Positions 44,601 to 55,030 of a stretch of DNA of 64,000 nucleotides are shown in pieces. Both the position numbers and the translations under genes were made by a program. This stretch comes from Nectonema munidae (lineage: Eukaryota; Nematomorpha; Nectonematoida; Nectonematidae). How positions within the stretch are numbered: position 1 is the first letter of the stretch; the number at the start of each line of letters is the position of its first letter. Under the pieces are notes generated by a model. It was not told the DNA's origin. It worked only from the letters and a program-made list of their open reading frames with translations, and made no database searches. The stretch is taken from the NCBI GenBank assembly GCA_030549495.1, contig JAUIRK010001034.1, forward strand, positions 1,364,001 to 1,428,000. The letters are read 5' to 3'.

Positions 44601-47600
44601 CTAATACTAGCCTTAAACGTCGAACGATCAAAACTTTTGAGAGGATGTTTCACGTAATCATATTCAAGGGGTAAAGATAAAAAAATAGGAAAGTGATCAG
44701 ATAACGAGGAATCCAAGACATAAGAATAATAAGAAACATTACGACTAATTAAAAAATTATCAATGAGGGTATTGAACTGCAACCTAGTAGTAGAAGAGAC
44801 AGTAAATTTCAGAGAAAAGGAAAAAATTAATTGAAGAAAATCGCTAACAACAGATGCGGTATTTAATTTAAAAAAATTAATATTAAAATCACCTGATAAA
44901 ATGTGGACAAAGTTAGATTTAAGTTTGCTCAAATAAAGCTCAAAGTCAATCAAAAAACCAGATAGAGAAGTTTTACTATTATTAGGGGGTCTATAAATAT
45001 TATGAATCAATATTTTTATTATTTTTTACACAAATTACAATAGAAAAATGTTCAAAGTAAATGGATGAAAAGTTATCAGTAACAAATGAATACACTACAG
45101 AATTGTGTACATAAAAGGATAATCCGCTGTGTGTAGAAAGATAGCAAGGCTTAGCTATAGAACAATAACTACTTAAATTGAATGAACATGAATTAGGACA
45201 CAACCAAGTTTCTTGTAGACACAACACAGAAAGTAGATGCTTATTATGATTATTTATATTAGAAACTAAAAAACATAGCTCATCAAATTTAGCATTCAGT
45301 GACTGACAGTTCAAACTAAGGATATTAAAATTGAAATGAAACTCAGGAAGATCACCAGAAAGAACAGCTATGGAAGATTTTAAGTCAGAATGTTCTGAAA
45401 ATTCACCTAGAGAAAACATATCAAAAAAATCCTTCGTATTTGACACTTCTAAACAATCATTAGTAGATGAGAACAAAGTATTCATGAAGAACTATTAAGT
45501 AAATGCTTCAAAGCTAACTCATTATTGGCAGATCTTAGTGACTTTAAATTATTTAAACTATGGCAATCTTTCGAATTGCAAATATGATTCGAATTTAAAT
45601 TGTTAGACTCGCAAATATGACACAATTTAGTTTCTTTATTATTACATTGACTAGAAAGATGGGACAAGCCACAAAACCTACATGTAGGATTTGATTGTTC
45701 GCAGTTAATTGCAATATGATCATGTTTATTACATTTATAACAAACTTTTACGTAGCCACGCAGTAAAACTAATTCATAAACACTACAATTAAAATATACA
45801 AGCTTCCTTCTAAAGATATCTTTAACAATTTCCAGTTTAAATTTAATACCTATATTACAATAATTTTTATCTTTACCTTTAAACTTAAATATACTTAAAA
45901 CTGAATCACTGTCAATGTCATTTTGAACACAAATTGTTTCTTTTATATAATTAATATCAAAATTATTATTCATACCAACTAAACAAAAATAGGGAGACTT
46001 TGCAGGAAGATCTTGGTAGGTAAAATTATTGGAGGATAAATTCTTTTTCAAAATATTGAGCTTCTCTGTAGATGGGGACTCAAGAATTAGTGATTTATCT
46101 TTTAGTCTTTTGAATTTATTGAAACAGAGCTTGTTAGTTATAGGTTGAAGCTTCTCATTAATTGTTTGAACAGTGTTAGGTTGTGATGCATCGAAGAAGT
46201 TACAAACTTGAACAGACAAGTCAGGATTGAAATTCCAAACATTCTTATTTTTTACGATTGAGGGTTCAAGATTTTTTTGAAGAGCAGCAGCATAAGTATT
46301 TTTGATATATGAACTTTGCAAGGAAATTTTCTTACTTTTTGTATCACCAAGAGCATCAACATTATTATTGGAGTCACACATACTATCAATTTTTTGATTC
46401 AAAACATCAATTTTGTTACTCACAGTTTTAATGTTGATACCATCAACAGAAGAAAATTCTTTGTTGAGAATATGAATCAAAGCTTTCGAAATACTCTTTT
46501 TGGACACTTCGCGACTCAGTAAGGATTTCAATTCGATTATGTTCAGAGGCGCAGACAATCTTTTAGAAGGATAGGAAAACATAGGCGTACCTAGGATTTT
46601 TAAGGAGGCAATTTCAATTCCAAATATCCTGTCTAATTATTCACAATAGATTTATAAAAGAATTCAAACTAATTGGTTTGAAATGGCCTGTTTTATATTT
46701 AGGAATCCTTCTTTAGGATGATTCTTCTCTGGTTATGTTTCAGTGTAATTCTTCAAAATTTAAAACTGATAATTTTTAATTAATACTCATAAAAACAAAA
46801 TGAAACTATTACAACTGAAAAAACCAATTAAATTTTTTAAAGCAAATGAACTAATCTATTTTTTTAATAGATAGTGTTGAACAGCTTTGCCATGAATTAA
46901 AATAGGCAAAGGGTATTGGCTAAAACATTTTTATATTGAATAAGTCACAAGAACCACAAAAAGCTAAATATGTGAGAGTTAGTACAAAATTTAATCAAAG
47001 ATTTCACAAATGCTAAAAATGTTTTGAACATTTTTGTGTTTAAGTTTATGAAGAGCAAATTTTTTATAAAGTTCAAATAAAATAAGAATAAAAATGATCT
47101 TGCTAAGTCATTAAAGTCAAATAAACAGCAAATTTGTAAAAAACATTTTCCTGCATCTCGAATAAAATATAAACGAATGTTTTGTACAAACGGATTTTTT
47201 GCACTCTGTGCATTCTTTCCTCACTCTGTCCTTTCTTTCTTTATAATTTATTCCGTTTATTCCTTCCAAGCCATAAATTACAACACTTTTTTGTTCCAAC
47301 TTTCTGTGAAGCTTGTGAAACACTTAGGGGTAACTTTCAAGTTAACATAAAAATTAAAGGGTCGATCTTTTCAATTATATCATACCTTAAACCAAGTTTA
47401 GATCTTTCCTCCAAAAATGGCGGAATTAGTGAGTAGGCTAAGGTATAATCATAAAGTTTAAAAATCGGAGCTTTTTTTCTCATGAACGGTTGTTATGTAA
47501 ATGAAAGGGCGTGAAGAAAGAATAAGAACGCTTTTTTGCCTCTTGCTTTTGTGGTGACAGACAACGTAACTGTGTAGCGACAAATAATTGTTTTATCTCT

Positions 47601-50600
47601 TATAATAACAATTATAAGTTAAATTCAAAATTCTTCTTTCCTTCTAGAATACCTTTAGGCTTTGCATTAATCGTTCCAACCACAGCGATGCCTCTCTCGA
47701 ACAATGATTTAACAAGTTCAATTGAGGTATACAACCTATCAATTGTAGGATTTCTGCCTCTAAGGGATGAAAACTGACTTAATCAATGAGATCATAGATT
47801 TGACAATTGTACTAGAACCTTGAACATAAAATTTCCTTTCTCCGTTTTTTGGCCCACCAGCATAGGAAATAATGAAAAATGTGAAGGTGTACTTCAAGGA
47901 ATATATAGATTTAAAGAGTAAGCCATACTTCGATGACTTCTTTGGATTAAAAACATTAAACTGCACTCCATCTCTACTAGCATACAACGTTTCGTCCAAT
48001 GTGAGTGAATCGTGCAGAACCAGCCATTTACTACAATTATTATTATTAAAAATTTCGAATATTTCCCTTATAACGCAGTCCATCGATCAAACAATCATCT
48101 TTCTTGTCTCGAGTTAATATCATCAAAACATAAAAAATGGTTTATAAAGTAAAACTTACGTACACTCATGACTGCTTTAGCACATTGGGGAACCAATGTG
48201 CGACCAAACTAGCGAGACAGCAATTTAGTTTGGACTGCTAAGAGCTCTTGAATAGCATAAGCCGATATAAGCATAAAGTTCACTTTCATACGCAAGAATT
48301 TCTATTTTTTCAGTCTTTCAGCTACTTGCTTTTTATTCGTGTATTCATTTATACGATTGTTTGTATTTTCAAGTATAAACCAATCATTTGCATATCAAAA
48401 AACAAATACCAACCTTCTAAAATACTCTGCTCTTTGTCTACCAAGCTAAGTGCTTTTCATATGCTCCATCTTGTAAAATTATACTGACCTGTTGACACAA
48501 AAACTTCCTCTACTAAGTCCTTTTCTAATAAATAATAACTGTCCTCGTCTAATATTTATGAAAACAACCTGCTCGAATATAAGCTCTATGTTCTCGATTT
48601 TTAGAGCACCCCATCATAAGTCTTCACTTCTTTGAACTTCCTCATCTTGCTCTTCATCAGAACTCAAATCTCACCAATCATCCTCATCCTTGTCGAGCTT
48701 CAATCTTCTTTCCATAAGAGAACTTGATGTCACCAAAATTGACTCAGCCATACTACATATTTCATTATTATCATTAAAAGCATCATCTTGTTCATAACGA
48801 CACATGTCATACAGGGTAACATCATCTGAGTACTCCATAACTAATCTTAAAACTACAAGGTGGTATTATCAGAAGAAAAAAATTTATTTAAAATTTTGCC
48901 CAAATTCTTCAGAGAAAGGCTTGACTTTGTGAAGGGATTAACGCTAACTCAAATTTCTTTGAAATCAAGATATCCTTTATGTTAACTATTTGACATGTGT
49001 TTCAAAACGTGTTGATTCCTTGAAAGTAAGCCCTCTAAATTCACGTACGATTGAAATTGCATGCAAACTGCCTTACCATAGCTGAGATTGAGTTTGCTTC
49101 CAGTTATATAAAAATTTTAAAATAGCACACACAATGAAACATAAGATTTGCTGCAGCAAAAGGTATTTGTTGAGACTAGTGTTTGTGGCAAAAATTGACC
49201 CAGTTTGTTGCAACAAAAGTGTTCAGACGCATATAATTTGCTTTTACTTTTTACCAGACGTTAACTCACAGATACAATTTTACATATGTGAAAAGTTTCA
49301 CAGAACATTGATTTAAAAAGTGATATATTTTGTGGTAAAGCAATTTATTTCCAAAATAGAACATCCTAGTCTTGTGTAATCACAATAATTAAAAACTTCG
49401 ACATCAAATGAAAGTCCTGATATTATTATACACATTTTTCAATTTACTTAAATTCAAATGGATTGCTTTCAGTTCTTTTATTTTATATATTTTAGTAAAG
49501 GCAAAAAAATTAAAATCAAGAATAATTAGATAATACGAGTTTATAAGCAGCTTTTAATTTTATACAAGGTCATTTTAAATTTTACTCATGGGTTCCGATA
49601 TTGGAACATTCGCTGAATGTGATGGCAGAGAAAAATTAGGTTCCTCGTCACTAGAAAGTGCGAAACTAGGTCGTCAGAAATTGGGTTAATGCGCACTTTT
49701 TTACCAGAATTCATTGATTTGTGAAAACAAATAATCATGATGATGCCATTTTTGTTTAGAATGGGATTCGCATTGGAGTGAAACAGCGCGGATGCAGTGG
49801 CATGACATACACCATGGACTTTTGTAATGACGCAACCTCGAAAAAAAACAAATTGGATGAAGTGATTTGTCAAGATGGTTTACCTTTTTATCTTAAGCTA
49901 CTTACTTATGTCTGATTTGTAACAGAGAAGTTTCAATGCAGAGACTTCCATCCATGACCTTGGCATAATGAAGCAAGACATTTGCATGGACTTTCATCCC
50001 TTGATGATGTCGTAAAACATTACTCGTGCGCACAAAAGTCACTTCAAAAGTCTTTCAATCAATATAAGATAGACACTCCTTCTTTTCTACTCTTTGCATT
50101 TAACGGTTATGCTTATCTGAATAAGACCAGAGCGCTCGAAAATTAATATTGTTAGAAATTATTTTGAATTAAAGTTTTACTTTTTATTTCCTCATTTACT
50201 AAAAAAATTTTAGAAAAATTATTTTTTTGAAATAAAAACTAACTTTTTAGGCATATATCACTAATTCATTTGACGCTTTCAGGTATTTTTTAACCATATT
50301 AGCCAAAATGGAGTACAGAAATAAAATAAGCGTAGTCGATTTGGTATAAAAACAGATATTTTATTTAAAATTTTGAAAATTTGGAGACAGTTTTTAGATG
50401 TAAACGGCAAATTTGATTGAAGCCTACAGTTATTTTTAAACGCAAAATTCGAAAACTGAGTCCAAAAATTAAACTAGGATCGTCACTTTGGTATAAACAG
50501 ATATTTTATTTAAATTTCAAAAATATTTCTGTAGACATTAGATGTGAACCACGCGTTTGATTGACACTCAGATATTTTACAACCTCTAAATGCGGAGTGT

Positions 50601-52441
50601 GAGTCCTGAAATGAAGCCAGCATGATCGATTTGGTATAAAAACATATATTTCATGTGAAATTTGAATCAATATTTTTGCAGACAATTTTTAGAAGTAAAC
50701 CGCAATTTAGATTAACACTTATAGATATTTTCAAATCCTAAATGCAAAAACTGAGTCCAGAAATGAAACTAGCATGATTGATTTGGTATAAAAACATATA
50801 TTTCATATAAAATTTGAGATAATATTTTTGGAGATATTTTTCAGAAGTAAAGCTCAGATTTGATTGACACTTTCAGATATTTTCAAACCTGAGTCCAGAA
50901 ATGAAACCAGCATGATCGATTTGGTATAAAAACATATATTTCATAAACCCTCACAAAGTTAAACAAGATTTTGTCCTAATCATCTCAATAGTTGCCTTTT
51001 GGTGTCGCCTTTGTTGTAAAGAAATTGGATATTTTCTTGGCTCAAAATTTTTTTCCATAGAGTAATACATTTCTGCCTTACTACAAATTATAAGTGTATA
51101 ATTAATTTCTTTTTGTGGGAAGTGTTATCCCTAACGATCCAGCATTCTTAAATTGGGTAATGTATGTGTCTCTTATCAGCAGTTAAAATTTTTGGCTTTT
51201 AATTTTATTGATTTTCTGGATAATTGGTCTCTTTGTGAAATTAAGAACTATCAATCGATCAGCATACTTAAAATATGTAGTGTATCCTTGTTTTACACAT
51301 TATAATTAATAATTTTTTTAACACATGCTGTCATTATTGATTGATTGTCATTTTTTCAAAATTGTGATACGTTTTTTAAATATCGTATTTTTTTATTCTA
51401 ATACGATTTTACGGTACGAAAAAAAGTGAAGTTTGGAAATGTGAAATTTCTTTTCGAACCGTGACGTAGGTTATCACTGCTTCTGATCCAGGGATTACTA
51501 CTCTAGTCAGTCTAGAAAAAGTATAGATTATTTTTAAAACGGAGTGAGCACTTCTTGCCATAAGTGCTTGCGTGGTCAATCCTTTAAGACGAGTGTGGGA
51601 TCAGTGTCCCAAGAAATTAAATATCATCTGATTCGAGATGTGCAAGTTTCGTTGCATTTGCCTAGCAGTAGCCGTGCGTGAGTGTAATACCGATCAATCG
51701 ACATAGCTACTGCATGCTCCTACTGGCTCCATGAGTATGCCTCCACTTTTGGCGGACCGCGAATTAAGGTATTTCCGTAGATAGAACTATCCAAGTTTCT
51801 TTCTCTTCAATAATGGTGAGTTCGGTTTTGTAAGTAAAATAACAATGGTAGTTGTTTTGTAACAATTGTTAGTTTCCTAGCAAGTTAGTTGGTTTAATTG
51901 TTTCTTAGTTCGCCATTTGGAAGTAGGATTCTTATTTTATTCATCATGATCCCTGCTACACTTTCTTCAAGCCCGTCCTTAGTCTTAAAGCATCAGTTGC
52001 ACTTTATGTGCCCGAAAGATTTTTAGAGGCCTTACTCTAGCTGCTAAGTAGTGTCTTGAGTTAGTACCATATGTTCTTTTTGAAAGGAAACAGATACGGG
52101 CAAATACACAATTAAAGAATTCCAGTATTTAATACTAATAATAACAATGTGCACAAATAATAAAAATGATCAAAACACAGTGCTAAACTTATGATATCTC
52201 TTTTCTGCTACACATACATTTATCATATAGCTTCATTTGTTTTGCTTCTTGTGCTTTTAATTAGTAGTGGCCATTTTTATTTTTAGGCGTGAAAGTGATT
52301 ATCGATTGCAAAGCACAACTCTCACTTCTCGGCAGTGAAATGGACTTCGTTCGGCACGAGCAAGGACTGAGTGAGGGTTTTGTTTTTCGTAACGCGAACA
52401 TCAGAAACGTTTGTGGATGTGGCGAAAGCTTCAATATGTGA
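38535..52441 (+). CDS. Iron-sulfur cluster assembly 1 (ISCA1), four exons
   Basis: ISCA1 is a mitochondrial A-type carrier that helps deliver [4Fe-4S] clusters to client enzymes. Four exons join in frame (72+54+118+155 nt) to 132 residues; human ISCA1 has 129. The N-terminus [17 protein letters not shown] is basic and suits a mitochondrial presequence. The core follows: [65 protein letters not shown], and the C-terminal [10 protein letters not shown]. The three cluster ligands expected of the family are present: C54, C124 and C126. All introns are GT-AG. ATG 38535 is chosen because it gives the family length; an in-frame ATG at 38424 would lengthen the presequence. The acidic loop before FVF is two residues longer than in the human protein, and C64, C79 and C89 are extra cysteines. 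The gene is intact, and its introns are filled with transposons. Confidence 0.93.
38607..41060 (+). other. ISCA1 intron 1
   Basis: 2.45 kb of AT-rich sequence. 39505-39900 has a Ser/Asp-rich short frame ([15 protein letters not shown]) and a later [10 protein letters not shown] stretch that could be transposase debris, but this is unconfirmed. The 3' end is a good acceptor (TTTTTATTCTAG). Confidence 0.6.
41061..41114 (+). CDS. ISCA1 exon 2 (residues 25-42)
   Basis: 54-nt exon encoding [18 protein letters not shown], the helix matching TPSAVNKIKQLLKDKPEH of human ISCA1. Acceptor TTCTAG, donor CAC/GTAATA, phase 0 on both sides. Confidence 0.9.
41115..42105 (+). other. ISCA1 intron 2, 5' part
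   Basis: AT-rich. AACTTAATAAAGTCAATTTT at 41287 resembles the AAAGTCAA repeats of the hAT remnant at 31342-32300, so part of this stretch may derive from the same family. No coding is seen. Confidence 0.4.
42584..45485 (-). pseudogene. LINE ORF2: endonuclease-reverse transcriptase, one frameshift
   Basis: Starts [10 protein letters not shown] at 45485. The endonuclease shows [16 protein letters not shown] and, after the frameshift near 45005, [14 protein letters not shown] and SDHFPIFL. The RT shows [55 protein letters not shown] and [11 protein letters not shown] with the catalytic Asp pair. The C-terminus ends at 42584 after a Cys/Phe-rich stretch. The 808-residue second part is uninterrupted. 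The protein would nick genomic DNA and prime cDNA synthesis from its own RNA. The ATG overlaps the ORF1 TGA (ATGA, 45485-45482), a layout associated with termination-reinitiation in other LINEs. Confidence 0.9.
45482..46582 (-). CDS. LINE ORF1: zinc-knuckle protein, open (366 aa)
   Basis: The open frame starts [14 protein letters not shown], has helical charged stretches and ends with three Cys/His motifs: [27 protein letters not shown] and [15 protein letters not shown]. It is the counterpart of ORF1 at 12847-16451, with the same knuckle order and size (366 versus 356 residues) but clear sequence difference. It would bind the element's RNA. The N-terminal Met may not be the original one, because a hAT-like terminal sequence adjoins it. 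Confidence 0.87.
   Translation of the reverse strand: MFSYPSKRLSAPLNIIELKSLLSREVSKKSISKALIHILNKEFSSVDGINIKTVSNKIDVLNQKIDSMCDSNNNVDALGDTKSKKISLQSSYIKNTYAAALQKNLEPSIVKNKNVWNFNPDLSVQVCNFFDASQPNTVQTINEKLQPITNKLCFNKFKRLKDKSLILESPSTEKLNILKKNLSSNNFTYQDLPAKSPYFCLVGMNNNFDINYIKETICVQNDIDSDSVLSIFKFKGKDKNYCNIGIKFKLEIVKDIFRRKLVYFNCSVYELVLLRGYVKVCYKCNKHDHIAINCEQSNPTCRFCGLSHLSSQCNNKETKLCHICESNNLNSNHICNSKDCHSLNNLKSLRSANNELALKHLLNSSS
46583..47116. other. ISCA1 intron 2 sequence between LINE and piggyBac relic
   Basis: AT-rich. The first 40 bp (AGGCGTACCTAGGATTTTTA) look like a MITE end; no matching opposite end was located. Nothing else is recognised. Confidence 0.35.
47117..48837 (-). pseudogene. piggyBac-type transposase relic
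   Basis: On the - strand an acidic N-terminus starts [14 protein letters not shown] at 48837 and passes [19 protein letters not shown] broken middle gives [11 protein letters not shown] and [16 protein letters not shown], then FDDINSR. An open part reads [44 protein letters not shown] and [12 protein letters not shown]. The end is Cys-rich, [12 protein letters not shown] with SRC. The order DE-x-L, P-K-K/KYG, D-x-x-x-TS, VGTI, then a C-terminal Cys-rich finger is that of piggyBac transposases. Several stops and shifts show it is dead. It sits antisense in ISCA1 intron 2. Its superfamily matches the two TTAA-flanked MITEs in the window. Confidence 0.8.
48838..49759 (+). other. ISCA1 intron 2, 3' part
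   Basis: AT-rich without a recognised feature. It ends in the acceptor CCATTTTTGTTTAG at 49759. Confidence 0.5.
49760..49877 (+). CDS. ISCA1 exon 3 (residues 43-81 and first base of 82)
   Basis: Encodes [20 protein letters not shown] to DEVICQD. It contains the first cluster-ligand cysteine, C54, in the GCSG loop. The donor is ATG/GTTTAC (weak at +3); the next exon supplies GC to complete Gly82. Confidence 0.9.
50260..50960 (+). repeat. Tandem array, ~147-bp period, about 4.5 units
   Basis: TTGGTATAAA recurs at 50341, 50488, 50631, 50783 and 50931, giving steps of 147, 143, 152 and 148 bp. Each unit also has CAGATATTTT, TTTGATTGACACT and CTGAGTCCAGAAATGAAAC. The last units are more alike than the first, as expected of an array growing at its 3' side. 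It lies inside ISCA1 intron 3 and encodes nothing. Confidence 0.88.
51440..51830 (+). other. GC-richer island of unknown nature
   Basis: It contains small inverted repeats (AGCACTT...AAGTGCT at about 51546-51571; GCAGTAGC...GCTACTGC at about 51667-51714). It ends in TTTCTTTCTCTTCAATAATG followed by GTGAGT. That last part looks like a pyrimidine-rich leader with an ATG at a splice donor, but no downstream exon was found. It could also be a SINE-like or foldback repeat. Confidence 0.4.
52287..52441 (+). CDS. ISCA1 exon 4 (residues 82-132 and stop)
   Basis: Encodes [20 protein letters not shown], then [14 protein letters not shown] and [19 protein letters not shown]. The CGC pair (C124, C126) provides the two C-terminal cluster ligands. 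Confidence 0.95.
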
Positions 52442-52620
52442 CGATGAGTTTCTTCGACGACAACTTTGCTCATAACGCAATTCCATTTGATCAGAGATAG
52501 AAGAGATTCTGAAATCGAATCCTTGATTCGTCTTTCGCGTGCAAGCAGCTGTTTCAGTTTTTATTCATGTTGAATTTTGCTTTATTCCAAATAATAAAAC
52601 TTATTTATTTCATTCAATTT
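52442..52620 (+). terminator. ISCA1 3' UTR with polyadenylation signal
   Basis: AATAAA at 52593-52598, about 150 bp after the stop, followed by T-rich sequence. Cleavage is expected shortly downstream. Confidence 0.6.
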
Positions 52621-52829
52621 TTGTCTCTTATTGGACCATTTGTAATTTTTTATCGGCTATCGCCATTGGCATTCATTTAAGGCATTAAGTAGAGAGAGGC
52701 GCTGCTTTGAAGAGGCCGAATCCAGAATCTGATTTAATCGTTATTTTTATAAAAATCCTCAAATTATTTTGATTATTTAAATTCATACAACACCCATATT
52801 TTGTCTTCATTCTGGATTGACGGATTTCT

Positions 52830-53420
52830 TTGCCTAGAATAAACTCTCTCCACTGTCTACTTATAATTCTCACTGAAAATCTCACTTGGTCCTTTCATAT
52901 CAAATCTCTCACAACTAAAATATCTCGTCTATCCATCAACCCCAAAACAATCCCAACTACGCATTTTTACATCCACTTCTATCTTCTCTATGCAATCTTT
53001 TATGCTGATGCTCTAATTGCATGTCTTCCAATGCAGAATCTTGAAACAACGTTTTTCAAATATATCAATTTTTAAAATACCTCTACATTCCCTGGATACA
53101 GATCAATCAATAAGCTTATTTGTCATCTACCTTGATTGATGTATACTTTAATTATTTCTTTTATCGAAATCATTATATTCATAGTTATCAACTAGAATTT
53201 TTTCAATGTCTACCGTCTACCCAAGACTCAACTTTTAACAAAATAATTTCTATGGTACATAGGCTAGTCAATACTTATAATGATGATGTTGAGTGTTGGC
53301 CATTTCTAAGACTTAACTTGTTCTTGCCACATAAATTTTTTAACCTATTACCGACATCCTTACTTTTTCAATTTTTTCTACTATTCCAATGTAAACTATA
53401 GAATGCCCTCTCAGCCAAAC
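52830..53420 (+). mobile_element. LINE reverse-transcriptase C-terminal remnant
   Basis: The + frame reads TENLTWSFHIKSLTTKISRL followed by Tyr/Phe-rich sequence. ENLTWSFHIKSLTTKISR is the thumb-region landmark of Jockey/CR1-group RTs (consensus D-x-L-x-W-x-x-H-I-x-x-L). A second frame at 53120-53401 carries FNKIISMVHRLVNTYN and ends in PHKFFNLLPTSLLF, consistent with the C-terminal tail. Palm motifs are absent, so this is a 5'-truncated, decayed copy directly downstream of ISCA1. Confidence 0.55.
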
Positions 53421-54955
53421 ATCTGAAAGTTTACATCACAATACACAAATGTGTACATTCTATTCATTGACATACAAAAACAGTTTATATTTACATAATA
53501 TATTTTTTTCGTATTCGGTAAATTCACCGATTTAAATGAGAAAAACACACAATAAATTAAAAATGTGAAGTTTTATTAAAAATAAAGTGACTTTGAATGT
53601 TTAAAAGGAAATATAATTCAATTCTGAGTTTTAATTGTAAGGAAAATTAAAATGCGATGAAATGAATTTGTAATCAATAAATCAATAATGAATTTAAAAA
53701 TCAATATATCTTTTTTCAGTGAAATTAATTGTCGCTGAATTAACACATCGGTGAATTGACACATCGATGAATTTTTCTAGACTCATATTTTTTTACTAAT
53801 TCATTCTACTCTACTCTCTTTTACACATCTGCATTTCAAACAACGTGCTTGTAAAAATATCCTTTTATATCTACCTCCATCATATGTCTCAAACTCCATA
53901 TTTGTTTATATCCATCATCTTTTAACTTTTTTTTATTTAAAAATGTTAAACAGGGTAAAGAATGTATGTTTGAAATAATTTTTCAAACTTATTGACTAAC
54001 AAAAGTGCAAAATTATAAATTTTATTCAACTTAGACTTTTGATTGGTGTTTTATCCAGTGGTTGATTTTGCTTTCTGTTTGATATTTGTCATTTATGTTA
54101 AAAATGGACTTTATTTCAAATTAGAAACTGATTTATTTTACAAAATAGTATATTGTTGATGCAAGTTTAAGTTAAGAAATATAATTAATTGGCTGCACAA
54201 ATGTCAATCAAAATTGGGTATTTGTTTCAGATGAACAAGATTAAGGCTATTGCAATAATTTCTCCTTTCAAGAATTTTCAATACGAAGCCATCTACAATC
54301 CAGCTTGTTCACTTGTATAGTTTTTGATGATCGGAAAGCCCTAACAATAAAAAATGCAAGATAAATAAAATAAGAGACTTAAATTGATTGACAGATTAAA
54401 TAGAATGTCTTGTGAATATATGTATATTTTAAATAGGAATTCACCCCACTTGTCTCTAAAACTAATAGAGTCAATACATCAATGTTTTCAAGATTTGCCT
54501 AGTGTTTCTTGAGATTCCTAAGGATTTTATGCAATCACTCAATTGGCACACTAGTTATTTCATGAAATTAATAGGAAGGTGTTAGTGCCAAAAATTATAT
54601 CCCTTATTCAACAACAGATCACAACTTTCTATAGGTTTAAAAAGTTGGCCAAATTTTTTTATATCATTTTTTCATTTGAGAAATAGACAAAATTGGATTT
54701 TAGATATCCTTAGCTAGCCCTTATTTCAATTGATCTTAATAGATAGATTTAATTTTTAATTCATTCTTCAATATAAGACATATGGTGTGAATCCACGAAA
54801 CAATTACTTAACCAATTAATCCGAGGTTCTTTCTCTATCTTACTCTTATTCAATTAACACTTATACCATATTACTTGAATAAAATATATTTATGTTTGAA
54901 GTTTGTGATATATGGATTTAGGGAAGAAAATCAGATGTGTAAGTAAAATAATAGG
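53421..54955. other. No supported gene
   Basis: AT-rich intergenic sequence. I see no convincing frame, terminal repeat or array. Confidence 0.45.
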
Positions 54956-54959
54956 GTAC

Positions 54960-55030
54960 GTATTCGTTGTATTCCGTTTCTTCTACGTCTTCATCGTTTT
55001 TTTTCGACTCTTTTTTACTATTTTTCACTT
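54960..55030 (-). CDS. Short K/E-rich exon candidate
   Basis: On the - strand an acceptor (CCGTTTTTAG) and a donor (TAC/GTACCC) bracket 71 nt. One frame is fully open: VKNSKKESKKNDEDVEETEY then NEY. A Lys-rich then acidic run ending in a Tyr pair resembles the linker before a chromodomain in HP1-type proteins (EEEYVVEK). The chromodomain itself was not found on either side. The only strong evidence is the pair of splice sites and the locally raised GC. Confidence 0.28.

Larger units (their letters stand above)
42106..46582 (-). mobile_element. Nearly intact Jockey-superfamily LINE in ISCA1 intron 2
   Basis: The - strand element has ORF1 (46582-45482), ORF2 (45485-42584), a 3' UTR of about 460 bp and a (TTC)n tail at 42106-42125 preceded by AAATAAAATTC. 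It is antisense to ISCA1. Only one frameshift, near 45005, separates it from a full coding set, so it is the best-preserved LINE here. The 5' edge is unclear: the ORF1 start abuts AGGCGTACCTAGGATTTTTA, which resembles a hAT terminal sequence. The copy may be 5'-truncated or interrupted there. Confidence 0.88.
49878..52286 (+). other. ISCA1 intron 3
   Basis: 2.4 kb containing a tandem array (50260-50960) and a GC-richer island (51440-51830). It ends in the acceptor CATTTTTATTTTTAG. Confidence 0.75.
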
